Below are positions 1 to 13,348 of a stretch of DNA of 64,000 nucleotides, in pieces (positions within the stretch are counted from its first letter, which is position 1; each line of letters starts with the position of its first letter). The DNA lies in NCBI GenBank assembly GCA_963281255.1, contig OY725503.1, forward strand, positions 3,844,001 to 3,908,000, given 5' to 3'. The DNA is from Aphrocallistes beatrix. Taxonomy: Eukaryota > Porifera > Hexactinellida > Sceptrulophora > Aphrocallistidae. A model generated the notes under the pieces. That model was not told the DNA's origin. It worked only from the letters and a program-made list of their open reading frames with translations, and searched no databases. A program made the position numbers and the translations under genes.

Positions 1-126
1 GCCTCTCGCGCATTGCGAGAAAGTCTCCTGGATATGGAGAAAACCTTCAGGAAGAACGTATGCCATACCCTCGCCTATATAGATGAGGATGACGTCACTA
101 AGACAACTTTCAGTGAATCTCTATGA
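1..126 (+). CDS. 3' end of an unidentified protein-coding gene (partial)
   Basis: Frame 1 is open from the first base of the window to a TGA at 124-126. It encodes about 41 residues ending in ...TFSESL. The segment is mixed hydrophilic (RESLLDMEKTFRKN, then an acidic IDEDD) and its codon use looks like neighbouring coding exons. The G+C content is higher than in the AT-rich sequence that follows, which supports a terminal exon. I do not recognise the family, and the start lies outside the window. It could be chance, since 41 codons is a short stretch. Confidence 0.42.
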   Translation, partial: ASRALRESLLDMEKTFRKNVCHTLAYIDEDDVTKTTFSESL

Positions 127-279
127 GTTTATTTACATCTACAAAACTTTGCTAAAAATCCCATACTATATATTTAAACGTATTGCTATGCCCCATATTA
201 TATCTCTACCTTTCTAAGAATAACTCTGCATAGGAATTCCATATACACAGCCGTCTTTGTGTGGATTTTGATTTCTAAT

Positions 280-2590
280 ATGCGTAGAATGATCCGTAGT
301 GAAGGGATGTTAGAGTCAGAAGCCAACCTCACTGATGTGTCAGCGATATCGACCCGAGAGTCCGGATCTCCAAGCTCGAGGCTGGAGTCTCTCCTGCATA
401 AGTGTAAACACACGCTCGGTACTGATCAGCAGGAACCTGACACCTATTACCCGTTGACTCCTCGTGAAGGGGATGCGATGGAAGAATGGAAGATGATTAA
501 CCAGGAATTGCTAGCTCACGGCCTTCCTTCAGTATCTCTACCCAGTCAAGAGCAGGAATCTCATCAATTAGGTATGTCGTACTTGGTGCTTATACTACTA
601 ATAATATTGATTAGTTGAATCTATGCTATAGGAGGTAGCCATATGGTCCCTGGTAACACAATGGAAGACATTGCCTTTGTGATGAAGAAACTATTACAAG
701 AAACCATGGATCAGAAAGCTGAGCTCCAAACACAGCAAGAGATTACAGATAATATAGAACTTTACCTCAGCACACAGAAACATGAAATTGGGATGCTGCG
801 AGAAGGAATGGTGACTAAAGACGAAATTATCGAACAGTTGAACAGAAGATGTGCTATGCTAAATAATACCAATGCAAAACTTAAAGAAGAGTTAGAAAAT
901 CCGCATTTAGGAGAGTTTCGGGATATTTTGACAGAAAATAAAAACTCTGAACAAGAGTTGAAGAATGCTCATCAGTGTATCCAGACGTTAGAGTCAGAAA
1001 TCACACTTCTGAAAGCTACTCACCCTGATGCGAGATCTAGAGAGACCAATCCATTTCTTCAATCAGATGTGTGTTCACGCACATTCGATCAAGAAGACTT
1101 CCATTTGCTGTCCGGACAGAATCTTGATCATGCTTCTCAATTATTCGATTTGACAGAAAGTCAAGTGATCAGGAAAGATAATTCTAGTGAAATCCTGAAG
1201 CAAATAGGTAATTTAAAACTGTCCTAATTCCTTGTCAGATGTGTCAATACTCTCGTGGTCTTATTGTCTAATCTAGCAGACACAATAATCCACTTCTGAC
1301 ACCGTAATCAGTTTTATCCATCAACATTTGTGCTATACTATAATAATAGTCTGCGTGATGACTGTTTTTCATAGAAAAGGTCATTGATAATTAAATTTAG
1401 GTTATGTCAGTGCCTCCGATTTGGGTGGCTTAGATGTACAGTTGAGAATGAGGTGAGGACTCCATGTTTTGGGCGTTTAATTAATTGAAAATATTTTTCT
1501 TCTTATATTTCCGATGAACTTATGTAAACGGGGGCTTAAAAAGAATAATGTTGTTTGATCTTCAATAGCTTTTTGTTCTCATTAATAGCATTCTAACAAT
1601 CAATTAGTTGAATTCTTTAGAAATGGACAAGTGAGTAGTAAGTGCTAATTAGGATTGAAACGTAATTTTTTTTGTTGGAATGTGACTTGGTTCTGTGTAT
1701 TCCATTGATATTTGATGATATACTATTGGAAGTTGTTTTTAGACCTTTCCCTGTTTCTAGGCAGTTTCATAAAGTTACTGTGCGATGAGTTGAGTGTTGA
1801 TACAATCGCCGAGTTATATCTCGCAATCCGAAGTATGAACGAATCGAAACAAGAATCAGAATCCGTCATCATTCCCGTGTTTGAAGAATGTGTTCAAATT
1901 ATGAACAATCCATCTCTCCCGCACAGATTCCGGCCTCAGTCGTATGAACGAGTGACGCTCAAAGGGTTCGTTGAGTTGATCGAAATCTGGACAGATGAAC
2001 TGGCGAGTGTCAGCATCCTCCAGGAAGTTTTGAAGCAGCTGACTTCGTTTGCTAAGGAGAGTTGTGTGCAGCAGGGAAGTGACTGTCTAGCTCTTTGGAA
2101 TTTACCACAGGCGAAAGAGAGTGAAGAGTGGAACATTAGAGAAATGGCTGAGTTTATTAAGCTAATGTTTCTCACGCCTGGGAGTGAGAAGCTTCTATCT
2201 CTCGAAGTTTTACAAGGCTTGTTCAGTCACTTTTCGAAACTGTTTAAGATCCACGAACCTATCAATATGTTGACACTGATGAACGATTTCCAAACTCGAT
2301 TGGAAGAAATGGATAATGTGCTTCGCGTTTGTAAAGTTGCGATTGGCTTGAAAGAAAATGCTTCAAATTCCGCTCTCACCAATTCCATAGAAAGCGTTGG
2401 CATCTCTGGCAACACACACATATTACCAGTATCCGCCTATGATCAGGTGGAATTGTTGGAGAGGGTTAAGTTTTACGAGAATTTTTTCTTTCATTTTGAA
2501 TGGATTATTTCAAAACTATTCAAACTTTTGAGTGTTAAAAAACTGAGCGAGATTATTCCTCGCATAGAGGTACTAACGACAGATGTTTGA
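280..2590 (+). CDS. CEP70: Centrosomal protein of 70 kDa (CEP70) homologue
   Basis: Three exons: 280-571, 632-1207 and 1761-2590, joined in phase 1 by GT-AG introns of 60 and 553 bp, giving about 565 aa (human CEP70 is about 600 aa). CEP70 is a coiled-coil centrosome/basal-body protein that binds gamma-tubulin and helps organise microtubules and cilia. Recognition rests on several blocks in the same order as in vertebrate CEP70: an N-terminal EEWKMINQELLAHGL, a long coiled coil in exon 2, a GFVELIEIWTDEL block, then VLQGLFSHFSKLF followed by MNDFQTRLEEMDN, and a C-terminal SEIIPRIEVL. The start is the first ATG of the frame; a GTG lies upstream at 259. Two further in-frame ATGs follow closely, so the exact N-terminus is uncertain. 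A ciliary dynein lies at the far end of the window, consistent with a ciliated animal. Confidence 0.85.
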
Positions 2591-4336
2591 GAACCCGAGC
2601 CACTTCATGTATACCCCTACTGACTGGTAAGATCTATAACCACACTTCCTTACTTCGTTATTTATTACTTTCATTTTTAAAAATTATTTTTCCTATTATT
2701 TATGTTTATATTCAATTTAGAAATAATATTTGTATTAGATTAAACATCCTATTTGTCATGGAAATGACTCGTTTTTTCCAAATTCCATAGATGAATCGTG
2801 AGTTTATTGATTGACCATTCCTTTCCCTTTAAAAATATTCACCCTTACTCATTGATCAATATATTTAAATGTTGATGCTTCCCATTGGCATGGCCTATTT
2901 TTTCGCATTTATAACTGTGTAAAAAGGTTATTTTGCGCAAATTTTGTTAAAATTATCGAGTAAATACAATATGCATCAATGACCCGACAAAGCTATCAAA
3001 TCATGAAAACAACTTGAATCTTGTAATCATATTAATCAACCAACTCTAGTCTATTGATTAAACTTAAACCAACACGAAGGAGTGATTCGTATAGATTAAA
3101 TGACTCTGCGTTTATACACGTGCTAATTAATATAAATTTTATTATGAATTCTCGCATCTATTTGATAACTTATTCGAAGACTAATTGGAGCCGTGTCAAA
3201 TCCTATTTGATATAACATCCTCAAAGTATGTATGTATCTTCCATACGTAGCCATATCACATAAAGCCACCCTAGGACAAATGTTTCGCACCCTTGTAATA
3301 TGTATGATCTCTAAAGTATGATTGTTTTCACTTCATTCTTTGTGTGTAATTATTCATATGTTCAATACGTTAATGACTCCATTCAAACACTCGACTTTAG
3401 TACTATGTTAATATACATAGAAATGAATAGAATTTGATGAGTTTCTCTTAATTAAGAATGGACATACTTAACTATCAGTATAGCTTCCCCTCTTCTACTC
3501 TCTATGTTTTCTTGATTGCTCTCAAATCCTTGAAAGTGAACATCTTACTCTATGTTTTCTACATAGATTATCACAAATTATGTTTAATGTTCCAGGGTCT
3601 TTTTAGGAATTAATATTTTAATGCTTATTCAGCTAATGTTGACTTCTAAAATTTCCTTATTAATAGATATCTAAGTTGATGTGCTATAACATCAACCTTG
3701 ACTTATACATGGTTTTCACGTAATTAATGCTCTGACTAAAAAATATCAAATGACATTCTCGTCTGTAAAGTGACATATTAATGGCAATATGCAGAACTTA
3801 TCTGAGCATATATATGTATGGGCATTGTATAGTCTGTGAAGCTTGAAAGAGTAGCGCTATTTAGATCTTCAATCCCTTTTTGATATAATGTTTAGTTCGA
3901 ATGGCTATGTTTTCTGCGAGAGGACATATTCTGTCAATCTTTTACACTTGACAATTTATTAATTGCGTTAATTGAACCATTTAGGTCTTGTTGTTGATTG
4001 CGAATTCCATTTTGAAGCCATCCTTAAAGTTGTCATTAATTAACCATTCAATTCAAGTCAACTTTAACATATTGAGCAATAAAGACATAGAACTTTAAGT
4101 ATTATAAAACTGTTTGTAATTATAACAAGGCTCAGTTAGGGCTTTGCCAGATAACAATTTAATTAACAACTCTGATCATTACCGGTAAAGCATTATGAAC
4201 TGTTGATCCAAAGTAAAGATTATTTTCCCCTAATGCAGTAGCGTGAAATTAATAAGACTTGAATGTTCTTTAGAAACTCTCTTATCGATTAATGACTATG
4301 CTCGACTCTATTAGCTTGAGTGACTGACAAATTCGT
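2591..4336. other. Intergenic, AT-rich, no gene seen
   Basis: About 1.75 kb of AT-rich sequence between CEP70 and the TDRKH-like gene. Six-frame reading shows only short, low-complexity open frames without domain-like composition. No inverted repeat, tRNA or tandem array was found. The promoter of the downstream gene presumably lies at its right end, but no clear TATA box was found there. Confidence 0.6.
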
Positions 4337-6215
4337 ATGCAGAAGTGGCTTCGCATCACCTTGTATTCGGTAGCAGCTATTCTACCGCTAGGATTACTTG
4401 TCATCATTACAAAACGCTTTTTCACACCAAATTCCTCCAAACAGCGAAGCTTATCATACAATTCAACAAACAATAGACCCGTTTCTAACACATCTTCTCG
4501 GATTTCGCCTCAAGTTGTTCACAATTACACACCAAGCATTGTTGAACTAACGATAGATCAATCAAAGATTGGATTTATTATAGGAAGGGGAGGTGAGAGA
4601 ATAAAGCGCATCCAGAATGAAGCAGATGTCCGTATCAGGTTTCGTGATCAGGTCACAGCTACTCCTTCTCTCTCCTCGGATAACATTGGCCAGTCCAGTG
4701 ACAGGATTGTTGTCATATCAGGCCGTCCTGAATGCGCTCAACTCGCTAAAAACATGATTGAAAAAATGTTACAGGAAAAAATTCGCGATGAGCAAGCGAT
4801 GGAAGTTCGGTTGTTGATCCCGGATTGGATCTGCGGTCGGGTGATTGGGCAGAGAGGCCAGAGTATCAAGAGTTTGCAAAAACTTTCTGGTGCTAAGATA
4901 AATATAGAAAATGTCCCTGAAAACGTCCGTAGGGGGGAGTCGCGTGGGTGCATAATAATTGGCACCCCGGAGCAGATAAGGCTAGCGAACGAATTGATCG
5001 AGAATATAGTACAGGGTGAGACGTTGGCACGCACTCAGAGACGCCAAAACCCGCGCAATCAGTTTAGAAACCAGCGCAATTCAAGTTCTGAATATCTAAC
5101 CAGTCCGACGACTAAAAACCAGCCTTCTAGAATGCATTACGGGGCTATCCACGACCTGAGAAGAGATTCGGAACAGATTGTCCCTCCTAAAGTGACCCTA
5201 CTGTCTCGAGAAGAAAGTGTTTATTTGGTTTATTTCAGCCAGCAAGTTCAATCTTATCTCCAACCGTTACCAATTGACCAGGACTACTTCACAGCCTTCG
5301 TTTCAACTGTCAATCGTAGTGGCTGTGTTTGGATACAGTTGTTGGATGGTGTGGAAACGGAACTCAATGAGTTTATTGAAATAATGAATGCCCATTATTC
5401 AACTTTAGTTTCAAATGTGAAAGAAGATGAAATCGAGAAGAAAGATTTATCTGAAGAATTCCTGGACACTCACTTGAAGATCGGAATTGAGGGAGAAGAT
5501 TTAATGAGAGAGTCAGATAGTGAATCAGGTAGTAAATGATTTTGTATCCGTTTTATCCACCGAATTTAATTTATTTATAATTTATTTTTAACTAGATTCA
5601 AGCAAACCCGAAAAATCTGAAACATTTGATACAGCACAGTATGAGTCTGACACTGCTACATCCTTGCCACAATCTCCTATTGATCCAATACTCACAAAAA
5701 CGGAGAATCTTGTTGAACACGCAATACCACAGAACAATACCACCTTTAAAACTGGAATGTTGGTAGCCGCAGCTCATTCAGCCGACGACAAATTCTATCG
5801 AGGTATCATATGTCGGATTGACATAACTGAATGTGAAGCACATGTGTACTTTCTGGATTTCGGTGATGACGAATTTTGCAAATTAACGCGCTTACATCCA
5901 CTAAAACAGGAGTTTTTAACTCTACCATTTCAAGCAGTTCTCTGTCAATTAGCGAATATTGAGGTTAATTCAAAAGGTTTAAGCGATAGAGCATTTTCAC
6001 GCCTCCAGGATTTAACTTATTGTGCTCAATGGAAACGAATTTTCGTTCACGCATCAAACAGTGATCAGAACAAGAGCTTGGCTACGAATTGCATTCGCCA
6101 ATGCCCCAAGATAAACCTTATTGACACAAATGGGCCTAAGGATGTCGATATAAATGCCACATTGATCGAGGAACAGTTAGTTAATAAAGCAGAGTATCAG
6201 CATAGTTTTACTTAA
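4337..6215 (+). CDS. TDRKH: Tudor and KH domain protein (TDRKH/PAPI-like)
   Basis: Two exons, 4337-5528 and 5596-6215, phase-1 intron of 67 bp, 603 aa (human TDRKH is 561 aa). The family sits on the mitochondrial outer membrane and binds methylated Piwi proteins to support piRNA 3'-end trimming. The protein shows an N-terminal membrane anchor (residues about 5-28). Next come two KH domains with GxxG loops (GRGG near 83, GQRG near 172), and an extended Tudor domain. Its N-terminal half is around 310-420 (SGCVWIQLL) and its core around 449-515, including the YFLDFGDDE aromatic-cage segment and LPFQAVLCQLANI. Domain order matches vertebrate TDRKH exactly. The C-terminal 90 residues are not recognisable. 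Its presence implies a piRNA pathway in this animal, which fits the many transposon remnants nearby. Confidence 0.9.
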
Positions 6216-7755
6216 TTGTAGGAATTTAGCAGCAATTGAGTGTTGATTTTTATTACAAGTATTAAGTTTGAGTTTACTCTCTAATTAGGCATTCGATGTG
6301 GGTGAGTGTGGGACTGAAGGCAATTTAGTTTTTTTTAGCCTTTTTGAATTCGTAATTTCGTATATTCATATTCTCGAATAGTAATTCTCATCTGATGAGG
6401 AATTATTATTTTAGATAAAGGAGATTTTTCAATATATTTATTAATCTGTACTTTGACAATTGAAAGAGACATGCACCATAGACCATTATTCAAAGGATAT
6501 GGAAAAAAGTGTTTTTTTAGGATGATTTATTCGTGTATATATGGAATTTTTAGAAAATACATAATTTTTAGACCATACAGGTATCAAAAATTCAACCTGA
6601 ATTATCCGACACAAATGCTAATTTTACTAATAATCGAACCTTATGATTCAGACATGACTGTGGCAGACATCAAATTTTGCTGGAAAAAAGGAATATTCGA
6701 GATAAATATCGACAGTTACCACAGCATGATCAATTAACACCACGTTCAAAAAAATTAGGTTTAATTTGTCCTGAAATTTTTTTGGCAATGTTTATTGTCT
6801 AGTATTTAGTCTTCCTTCTCAATTAATCCATTTTTTTCAAATTTAGACAATTGTTTGTTAAATCCGATTCGATTACCAAAATCACAGTTTTATTAGAATC
6901 GACACATCTCATTTTTGTTAATTTAATTATTTGTTGGTTCGAATCAAATCGAATCTGTAGTATCTGCCTTTTCTAACCAATGACTTCAGCTTACTTCAGC
7001 AATTGTTTAATTAATTAACAATTATAGGTAATCTAATCAAACCCATTACATATTCCATTCAATTATATTAGAATTTCAATACTCATTATCGCTGACCTGT
7101 TGTTTTGACGATTTATTCTCTGTTTAACTGTTAACGAGTTATTGCGAGCGTTTAGCATATGCTTAGGAGTCATTTAGCACTTTATACTAATTGAATTGGT
7201 CCTTTCTAATTTCCATATGCACTCTCTATTCAACTTTCGAATCTTCATTTTCTTTCCATTATTGGTATTCTATCACACGCTTATGGTATTAAGCAGGATT
7301 TAATTTGAAAATGATTGCTTTTCAGATAAACTGAGTATTCGCGGCGATGAGTATTAAATTTTTAAGAGAATCTCAATCCATTTCAAGGCCTCTTTTAAGT
7401 TTTCCCGTTATAATACTAACCTTTGTGTTTTCTCATATCTTACAGTTTTCCAATATTTTAATTTTGAAATTTGTTCCTATTCGAAGTCTAGACTCTAGCG
7501 GAAATGTTTGTGTAATTATTGATTGCTAAGGGTTCTCAGTACTCTGATTATCAATCAACCCTGTATTAATATAATCCTTAATTTTTTTTGGATTTTAATT
7601 GTAGTACCCTTTTTGCTGTACAAAGAATTACATTGAATTTACATAACAAATCAGGACGATGCAGCGACTTACATCAAACAATTACTAGAACTAAAAAATG
7701 TATATTTGCGATCTGCTAAGCGTTGCGAGTGCTTTATTAGCTCTGATCTTGTACG
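6216..7755. other. Intergenic, AT-rich, no gene seen
   Basis: About 1.5 kb of very AT-rich sequence between two convergent genes. A 94-codon open frame at 6453-6737 has skewed Ile/Tyr/Phe composition, no domain signature and no upstream promoter-like sequence; I read it as chance. No repeats with clear ends were found. Confidence 0.6.
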
Positions 7756-8532
7756 TTAGGAGGAAGTGTTGGAGTGAACCGCGTTAGCTATCGGTACTTG
7801 GTAGAGAGTGGGACCTTGCAGGTTTGTTAGGTTGACAAATGGGCTCATTTGAGGCAATGCTGCTCCAATCATCTGTCCAGGTGCACAGAAACTTGGGAAG
7901 TTGATTAGGGCCGAGTTTGGTATGAGTTGGGGAATCGGCGGATGATATTGATTGAATGGAGAAATCATTACTTTTCCTGGGTCGTTGCGAAGCTTTTCGC
8001 GCTTTCTCCACTTGGCTCTTCTGTTTTGAAACCAAACCTAATAAACATTTAGCTTAATCCGAGTTTTATAAAGGTGTTATTTATGCATATTAATTTTACT
8101 CAATGATGCAGTTACTTTTGCTTTTGACTATTTATCCGGTATAAGAATAATTCAAAATAATCTTACCTGCACCCGGGCCTCACTCAGATCAACACGGAAT
8201 GCCAGATCTTCTCGCGTGAAGACATCTGGGTAGTGAGTATGTTGAAATGTGCGTTCCAATTCTGTGAGTTGCATGTTGGTGAATGTCGTCCTGTATCTTC
8301 TTTTCTTCTTCCCATTCACATCTTCATCGAGTGAATCGCATTGTAGATCCCTTTTATCGCTGTCGTCATCTGAAAGGCTAGCGTCAGATTCGTAGCATAC
8401 CTGAGGGTCGAGCTTCGCAGTTTCTTCTGTCAAATCGTTTGAGACCGATGAATACTTGTCTACGTTTGAATTTTCACCTCCTAGCCCTAATAGCGCGGTG
8501 ATTGTATATCCACAATTTTTTGTATTATCCAT
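7756..8532 (-). CDS. Aristaless/ARX-type paired-like homeodomain transcription factor
   Basis: Two exons on the minus strand, 8532-8167 and 8037-7756, phase-0 intron of 129 bp, 215 aa. The homeodomain (about residues 76-137) has the aristaless-class core [36 protein letters not shown], with Gln at position 50. The intron splits the homeodomain between VQ and VWF, the usual place in this class. An eh1-like motif YTITALL lies at residues 9-15, suggesting Groucho-type co-repressor binding. An acidic stretch ([11 protein letters not shown]) precedes the homeodomain. The C-terminal 75 residues are Pro/Asn-rich and I see no OAR motif, whereas vertebrate ARX is about 560 aa and ends with one. It could be ARX, ALX or a lineage-specific paired-like gene. 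The intergenic regions on both sides are among the longest in the window, as is common for developmental regulators. Confidence 0.9.
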
Positions 8533-10363
8533 TTTATGTTTAAATCAGATTCGATCTAGTATTGGCCACTCTATTCTCTATGTTCGATTTCAATATTTAT
8601 AGATGTGCTGTTGGATGAATACGCTATATTCAATTGGCCGAGAATCTTGTCAAGGCCTTAGCACTCAATGTTTTCAGTTGTAGCAAAAGCCTTGTTGTAG
8701 CAAAAGCCTTACAAAACATTTCATTTCTCTCGACTTTATATATTTCATACTCCCGGGGGCTGGAATTACAGATTGTTGTTGAGTGTTTCACCTCATTATC
8801 TCATCCTCCTTTAAATGCATTTTTAATTTGAAATTTATTGCAGTTACTTTACCTTATTTCTTTACTTATAGCGCTCCTAAACGAAATTGCTTTTTACATA
8901 GAACTGCAAAATTTAGCCTATTATTCCTCAATTTTTATCTAGTAGATAACTCGTAAGTTTGAAACAATTTGTTCAATTCAATTGATTTTAAATCACGGTT
9001 CAATTGGGGTTTAGAAAAATTATCTATGCTTGTTGTCTATATCTTCTCTTGTGAATATCTGCGGAATTTGAACACATTATTTTATCAACAGGAATTATAT
9101 TTCAATTAGTTTTATCCTTCTGTAGGAACTTGTGAATCCCTCTCTTGGAACATACAAAATATTAACAACCTTAACTAACACTATGTATAAAACTTTTATA
9201 GATGTTATATCTATAATAATATAAAATAAAGTCACATTTGCACATAATTTTGCAAATTGATTTGACATCAATACTATAATTTGTTTTTAATCGCCTACTT
9301 GAAACTGAAACACGTTGATATGTCTAATCCTTTCATCTTTAATGTAACTCAATTAGTAATAATATTTCATGAATTAACCGATGTTATTTCACGAACATTG
9401 AAGTAATTATGATGACTTGGTCTCGAGAATAAATTTTAGTAAGTAGATCCAATTAACTTCAATTGATTTAATTAGACATTAATGACTACAAATTTATTTG
9501 GAGTGGGAGCGCTTAATGTTATTTGGTTGTCAACACAACCATTCATCTTTATCAATTATAATTATTTAATTGAAATGACATAGCATTATCGAATCGGTCA
9601 ACCTTGAATGTTAGAATAGGATCATTCAAATGCTTTATAGATTCAGAGCGTTAATAGAGGTGTTAGTAACTCATCTACTTCTTATAGTACCCTTTAAGAG
9701 GCTCTAATTTACTTGGAGTATCAGATAAGTGTCGATCTTGCAAAGGTTTTCTAACTTAGTTTACTAAATTACTGATCCTGTTAAAGAGCTGCTAACTATG
9801 CTCTCATACAATTAGTCAGGAATTGCTCCTAAATCGAGTCATGCTCATTACTATTTGAACCTGAACCTTCCTTATAACAATTTGACATTTTGTAAGGACT
9901 TGTTGATCAAGCATAATCAATACCTATTTTCACTGCTTATTTGGTATTGAAATTTTATTACTTCCATTCTATCTATGTTGTCTCTATGTTGTCTCTATGT
10001 TAAGGATCTTTTTATATTGAACTACTTGTGATTCGTTGTAAATGCGTATTTTCTGAGAATATTTATCGACCAATTAACCTTTTTATTCCAACATAATGTA
10101 AATTTATCATTTAACAAGGAAGGATATGCGTTGTAATGAGGAAGCATTCTTAATCGTTCCATACATTATTTACGCAATGTTCTACTTAAGCAGTAATGCT
10201 ATCTTGTAATTATTAACCATAACAAGGTCTCGTTGAATCGACACAGCAAAAAATATTTTTCATATTTATTTTTAACACATCACGACATTCTCACTAATCG
10301 AGCTTAAATTGACTAATTAAATTATGATTTACGAGATATTTTTTGAAAAAAAATTAGCTAGCA
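8533..10363. other. Intergenic region between divergent genes
   Basis: About 1.8 kb of AT-rich sequence shared by the divergently transcribed homeobox and Kelch-like genes. It presumably holds both promoters. The only local structure seen is a short imperfect run of the unit CTATGTTGTCT near 9975-10002. Open frames are short and unconvincing. Confidence 0.55.
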
Positions 10364-12191
10364 ATGCAATCACGGCATAATAGCATTGTCTCATCACCAG
10401 ATGGCGAATTTTCTGATGCAGCCCACTCATCCTTGCTAAAAAACGGTCTGTATACCTTCTTTCAAAAGAATATGTATACAGATGTTACAATCCGTATACA
10501 GGGCGTTGAGTATAAGGCACACCGTGTCGTTCTAGCATCCTGTTCCCCTTACTTCAACGCTATGTTCACCTCTACCCTTGGAGAACCTAAAAGTGATTTG
10601 ATTGAGATCAAAGGCACAAGTACGAGAGCTTTTATAGAACTATTGGAATACATGTACACTGGAAATATTGACATAAACGAGGAGAACATTGAAGAACTTT
10701 TAGAAACTTGTTGCCTTTTTCAAGTTGTTTCTGTGAAAAATGCCTGTCAATGTTACCTCAAGTCTCAACTTGTCTCTGAGAATTGTATTGGAATCCGTTA
10801 TATCGCTGAGAGATTTAGCTGCGCAGAATTATTGGGCAGTGCCAATGATTTTATTGTAGAAAATTTTAATGAGGTGATGGATCAAAACGAGTTTTTAGAA
10901 GTACCACATTTCGAACTGATTGCTTTGATCAAGCAAGAAGAACTCAATGTTAAGGATGAAGTCGAAGTGATGGACTGTTGCCTGAAATGGTATTGTCACA
11001 AAAAAGATGAGCGACTATCCTTTATGAAACAAATATTCGAATTTGTGAAACTCCCATTAATCCCATTTGACAATGTTAAACGCTTAATGGAGAATTTTCC
11101 CAAGATTGTTCAAGAATGTTCAAGCATGTTTGAAGATTTGCAACTTTACCATGCGAATCCTGAGCAATTTGGAGCTCGCGATTCATTCCAATTCATTCCT
11201 CGGAAATCTACCTGTCTCCATTCAGTATTGTATCTCGTGGGTGGGGAAATGAATCCGGGTAGAACTACTGTGAACACCGTACAGAAGTATGACATGTTCA
11301 GAAGGAATTGGGTAGAGTGTCCACCTATGCAAGTAGCCAGGAGAGGAGCCGGTGTTGTGCTGGTACAAGGATGTATGTACGTGTTTGGAGGTTCGGATGG
11401 TTACGAAGCTCTATCTACATTCGAATGCTTCGATCCGATTAAGAATATTTGGATAATGCTCCCCCCAATGCACGAGGTAAAACTTGAATTTTTTGTTCAA
11501 TTATCACGTTTTTAACTTTTATTTTTAGGCGCGCAGTAGTATTGGAACCTCTGCCATCGGAAGATCGATTTACGCGGTAGGAGGCTATGATGGAGTTAGC
11601 GCATGTCTTTACAGTGTAGAACGTTTTGACCTTGATACACAACAGTGGGAGTACTGTGAAGGAATGTCCTCGAGACGTTCCATGATGGCTGTCTCCGTTC
11701 TGAATGATTCCCTCTACGCGATTGGCGGCTATGATGGCATTGGGGATCTCGGTCAGTGGTTCAGTATTAACTACGAATTACTGAGTATTTTTTTTCATTA
11801 CTATTTTAATGTTCAAGGTTCTTGTGAAGTGTATTGCCCTACAGCCCGTGTCTGGCACGGTATATCCGCTATGCAGCACAAGCGCTCCATGGCCGGAGCA
11901 GTGTGTATCAACAACAGAATGTACGTGGCAGGAGGGTGTGAACAAGCGCAATCTCTGAACATTGTGGAGATGTACAATCCTGATACGGATCAATGGTACA
12001 CAACCATCCCCATGCTATGCATGCGAAGCGGTTTCGGACTAACTGTTTTAGGCGATCAGATATTCGCAGTAGGCGGCTACAATGGCGCCGAGTGTCTGAA
12101 CTCCATGGAGGCTTTTAATGCTAAGAACGGGACCTGGAAGCTCGTAGCAGATATGCCTATAACCAGGAGACGCTTTGGATGTTGTTCTTAA
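10364..12191 (+). CDS. Kelch-like BTB-BACK-Kelch protein
   Basis: Three exons, 10364-11476, 11529-11751 and 11818-12191, 569 aa. KLHL proteins are substrate adaptors for CUL3 ubiquitin ligases: the BTB domain binds CUL3 and the Kelch propeller binds the substrate. Visible here are a BTB domain (about 35-140, with YTDVTI and AHRVVLASCSPYFNAMF), a BACK domain (about 145-260, ENCIGIRYIAERFSC), and six Kelch blades marked by VLYLVGG, CMYVFGG, SIYAVGG, SLYAIGG, RMYVAGG and QIFAVGG. Length is typical (570-600 aa). The second intron is 66 bp, a multiple of three with no stop, so retention would add 22 residues between blades; splicing is preferred because it restores normal blade spacing. I cannot assign it to one vertebrate KLHL subfamily. 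Confidence 0.93.
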
Positions 12192-13348
12192 CATTTTATA
12201 TGGGGCATGTATTTTGATTAACACTGAATGGTTTGTTCCTTCATAATTTATATTTTCACTTAATTCAGTAATATTTTGCGTTTGTGTTTGGTGTATTCCT
12301 TACATTTATACTCCTCGCTTACACTTGCTTTGCTCGCCGGTTAACCACCTTTTCTTGCAGCATATAATCACTCTATATCTTCACTTGAATCTGCGATGGT
12401 TTGGAGATACATGTTAAAATATCGCATGCATGCTAGATCATGCAATTGCATTTTCTGATCCCCGTAGTATATCTAACTGTCCTCTCACTGATTAATCATG
12501 CTTTTCTTTATCAATTAATTGATAAGTACTGTATGTCTATCCCCACTTATATTTCTGTAACCAGATCAAGGTATTCAACTCACAACGAACAAATTGGTTA
12601 TTATGATGTTATTCGTAGCTTCTTAATACAAAAGAACTAGTGTGGAATTCCTTAATTCATTTATAATAGAATAATTAACTAATTTTGAATTAATTGATGT
12701 AAAGTGATCTCGGCTTGCTGTTAATGCACTCTTAGCCAGGATGTACACACTTTACCATTGCACTTTTATGTCCTACTTTAGTGGGATTATTTTTGAATTG
12801 AAATTGAATTTGTTTCCTACATTTGAATTGTGTGTGAAGTCTTTAAAAATTCATTAGTTTAATTGATATATAATTCTACTACGTATTGCTTGGTTGGCGC
12901 TAGTTGGATTCAATCATTTTGTTGCGTTGTTATATTATAACACTGTGACTTGGTAACGAGATGACTTTTTGTTTGTTTATCATTGCTAATTAAGCTAAAA
13001 GGAGCCAATTCTGTGATTGTATTGTAATGTAATTTGTTCCTCTTTAAACTTATAGTTGAAGTAATTAGCAGTTTACATTAGAATAATTGAGATGATTTTC
13101 CCAATGTAAACAATGATTCAAACATCGATTTAGTCTATACGTAATGAGATTAAAGATTTCTCTATTAGAGAGGTTTCGAAATGGCCTCAAAGCTCTATGT
13201 ACTGAAATCTTTGGGATCAGAAAGTTTAATCCTTATACTATCAAGGTGTTATTTAGTGAGTGGTTACATTCGAATAGCAGCCATTAAATTTTATTTTAAT
13301 TACAAATCATTTGTCCTAAACGTGTACAATTATGCAATCTCATATATA
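12192..13348. other. Intergenic, AT-rich, no gene seen
   Basis: 3' flank of the Kelch-like gene and about 1.1 kb of AT-rich spacer up to the nested transposon block. Short open frames at 12440-12640 and 13181-13366 have no recognisable features. No terminal repeats were seen before 13349. Confidence 0.55.

Noticed and set aside
6453-6737. 94-codon plus-strand open frame
   Set aside because: Skewed to Ile, Tyr, Phe and Lys as expected from AT-rich noncoding DNA; no motif.
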